A model generated the notes under the pieces. That model saw nothing but the letters and a program-made list of their open reading frames with translations, made no database searches and was not told where the DNA came from. 64,000 nt of DNA from Glandiceps talaboti. Lineage: Eukaryota > Hemichordata > Enteropneusta > Spengelidae. Shown here piece by piece: positions 62,444-64,000 of the stretch (positions are counted from its first letter, which is position 1; the number at the start of each line of letters is the position of its first letter). The position numbers were made by a program, and so were the translations under genes. Location of the stretch: contig NC_135551.1 in the NCBI RefSeq assembly GCF_964340395.1, positions 31,334,955 through 31,398,954 on the forward strand, written 5' to 3'.

Positions 62444-64000
62444 CTGAATAAATAATGGTACGTGTATCTAAATGTCAACTGAATAAATGATGGTATGTGT
62501 ATCTGAATGTCAACTGAATAAATGATGGTACATGTATCTGAATGTCAACTGAATAAATGATGGTACGTGTATCTGAATGTCAACTGAATAAATGATGGTA
62601 CATGTATCTGAATGTCAACTGAATAAATGATGGTACATGTATCTGAATGTCAACTGAATAAATGATGGTACATGTATCTGAATGTCAACTGAATAAATGA
62701 TGGTACGTGTATCTGAATGTCAACCGAATAAATAATGGTACATGTATCTGAATGTCAACCGAATAAATAATGGTACATGTATCTGAATGTCAACTGAATA
62801 AATGATGGTACGTGTATCTGAATGTCAACTGAATAAATGATGGTACGTGTATCTGAATGTCAACTGAATAAATAATGGTACATGTATCTGAATGTCAACT
62901 GAATAAATGATGGTACGTGTATCTGAATGTCAACTGAATAAATGATGGTACGTGTATCTGAATGTCAACTGAATAAATGATGGTACATGTATCTGAATGT
63001 CAACTGAATAAATGATGGTACGTGTATCTGAATGTCAACTGAATAAATAATGGTACATGTATCTGAATGTCAACTGAATAAATGATGGTACGTGTATCTG
63101 AATGTCAACTGAATAAATGATGGTACGTGTATCTGAATGTCAACTGAATAAATGATGGTACATGTATCTGAATGTCAACTGAATAAATGATGGTACGTGT
63201 ATCTGAATGTCAACTGAATAAATGATGGTACATGTATCTGAATGTCAACTGAATAAATGATGGTACGTGTATCTGAATGTCAACTGAATAAATAATGGTA
63301 TGTGTATCTGAATGTCAACTGAATAAATAATGGTACGTGTATCTGAATGTCAACCGAATAAATAATGGTACATGTATCTGAATGTCAACTGAATAAATGA
63401 TGGTACATGTATCTGAATGTCAACCGAATAAATAATGGTACGTGTATCTGAATGTCAACTGAATAAATGATGGTACATGTATCTGAATGTCAACTGAATA
63501 AATAATGGTATGTGTATCTGAATGTCAACTGAATAAATGATGGTACGTGTATCTGAATGTCAACTGAATAAATGATGGTACATGTATCTGAATGTCAACT
63601 GAATAAATGATGGTACATGTATCTGAATGTCAACCGAATAAATAATGGTACGTGTATCTGAATGTCAACTGAATAAATGATGGTACATGTATCTGAATGT
63701 CAACTGAATAAATAATGGTATGTGTATCTGAATGTCAACTGAATAAATGATGGTACGTGTATCTGAATGTCAACTGAATAAATGATGGTACATGTATCTG
63801 AATGTCAACCGAATAAATGATGGTACATGTATCTGAATGTCAACTGAATAAATAATGGTACGTGTATCTGAATGTCAACTGAATAAATGATGGTACATGT
63901 ATCTGAATGTCAACCGAATAAATAATGGTATGTGTATCTGAATGTCAACTGAATAAATGATGGTACATGTATCTGAATGTCAACTGAATAAATGATGGTA
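62444..64000. repeat. 35-bp minisatellite, 44 full units and continuing past the edge
   Basis: Unit begins CTGAATAAATGATGGTACGT and ends GTATCTGAATGTCAA. From 62444 to 64000 there are exactly 44 units plus 17 bases (1557 bp), so not one indel. Variation is confined mainly to three sites: GATGG/AATGG, ACGTG/ACATG/ATGTG and CAACT/CAACC. Each unit holds AATAAA, which is not taken as a poly(A) signal. Confidence 0.98.

Noticed and set aside
62444-64000. Dozens of AATAAA poly(A) signals
   Set aside because: Each is simply part of the 35-bp tandem unit; no gene ends nearby.

Overview
The window is animal nuclear DNA: AT-rich, intron-containing, gene-sparse and very rich in simple repeats. The supporting evidence is a metazoan-type 5S rRNA gene, transmembrane receptors built from immunoglobulin (Ig) domains, a six-exon gene with GT-AG introns, and polymorphic-looking tandem arrays. 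I favour a marine invertebrate (an invertebrate deuterostome or a lophotrochozoan), but nothing here fixes the species.

Layout. 1-2.5 kb: 5' part of a large single-exon Ig receptor on the minus strand, open to the left edge. 2.5-14.3 kb: no protein gene seen; dispersed repeats, several tandem arrays, one 5S rRNA gene and a truncated 5S copy. 14.3-22.3 kb: no gene seen. 22.3-24.1 kb: a complete single-exon three-Ig receptor (599 aa, minus strand), a paralogue of the first receptor. 24.5-27.6 kb: no gene seen, but two unusual CACGCG palindromes. 27.6-31.2 kb: a 3.6-kb segment bounded by perfect 31-bp terminal inverted repeats and a 5-bp target duplication, probably a DNA transposon, with weak convergent gene models inside. 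31.2-49.3 kb: no gene seen; a 21-bp palindromic insertion at 46.0 kb. 49.8-54.3 kb: a complete class I SAM-dependent methyltransferase gene of six exons (287 aa, minus strand), assembled here from splice sites and phases. 54.4-64 kb: repeats and tandem arrays, ending in a 35-bp minisatellite that runs off the window.

The two receptors share domain order, an extra cysteine pair spanning the second Ig domain and a PLNV(W/Y)YRPS linker. They differ completely in their cytoplasmic tails: one is very long and acidic, the other carries YSEI and YPEI motifs that resemble SH2-binding sites. The methyltransferase shows no functional link to them. The least expected structures are the TIR-bounded element at 27618-31208 and two tiny palindromic insertions (5696-5733 and 46004-46024) with related arms, each flanked by its own 7-bp direct repeat.
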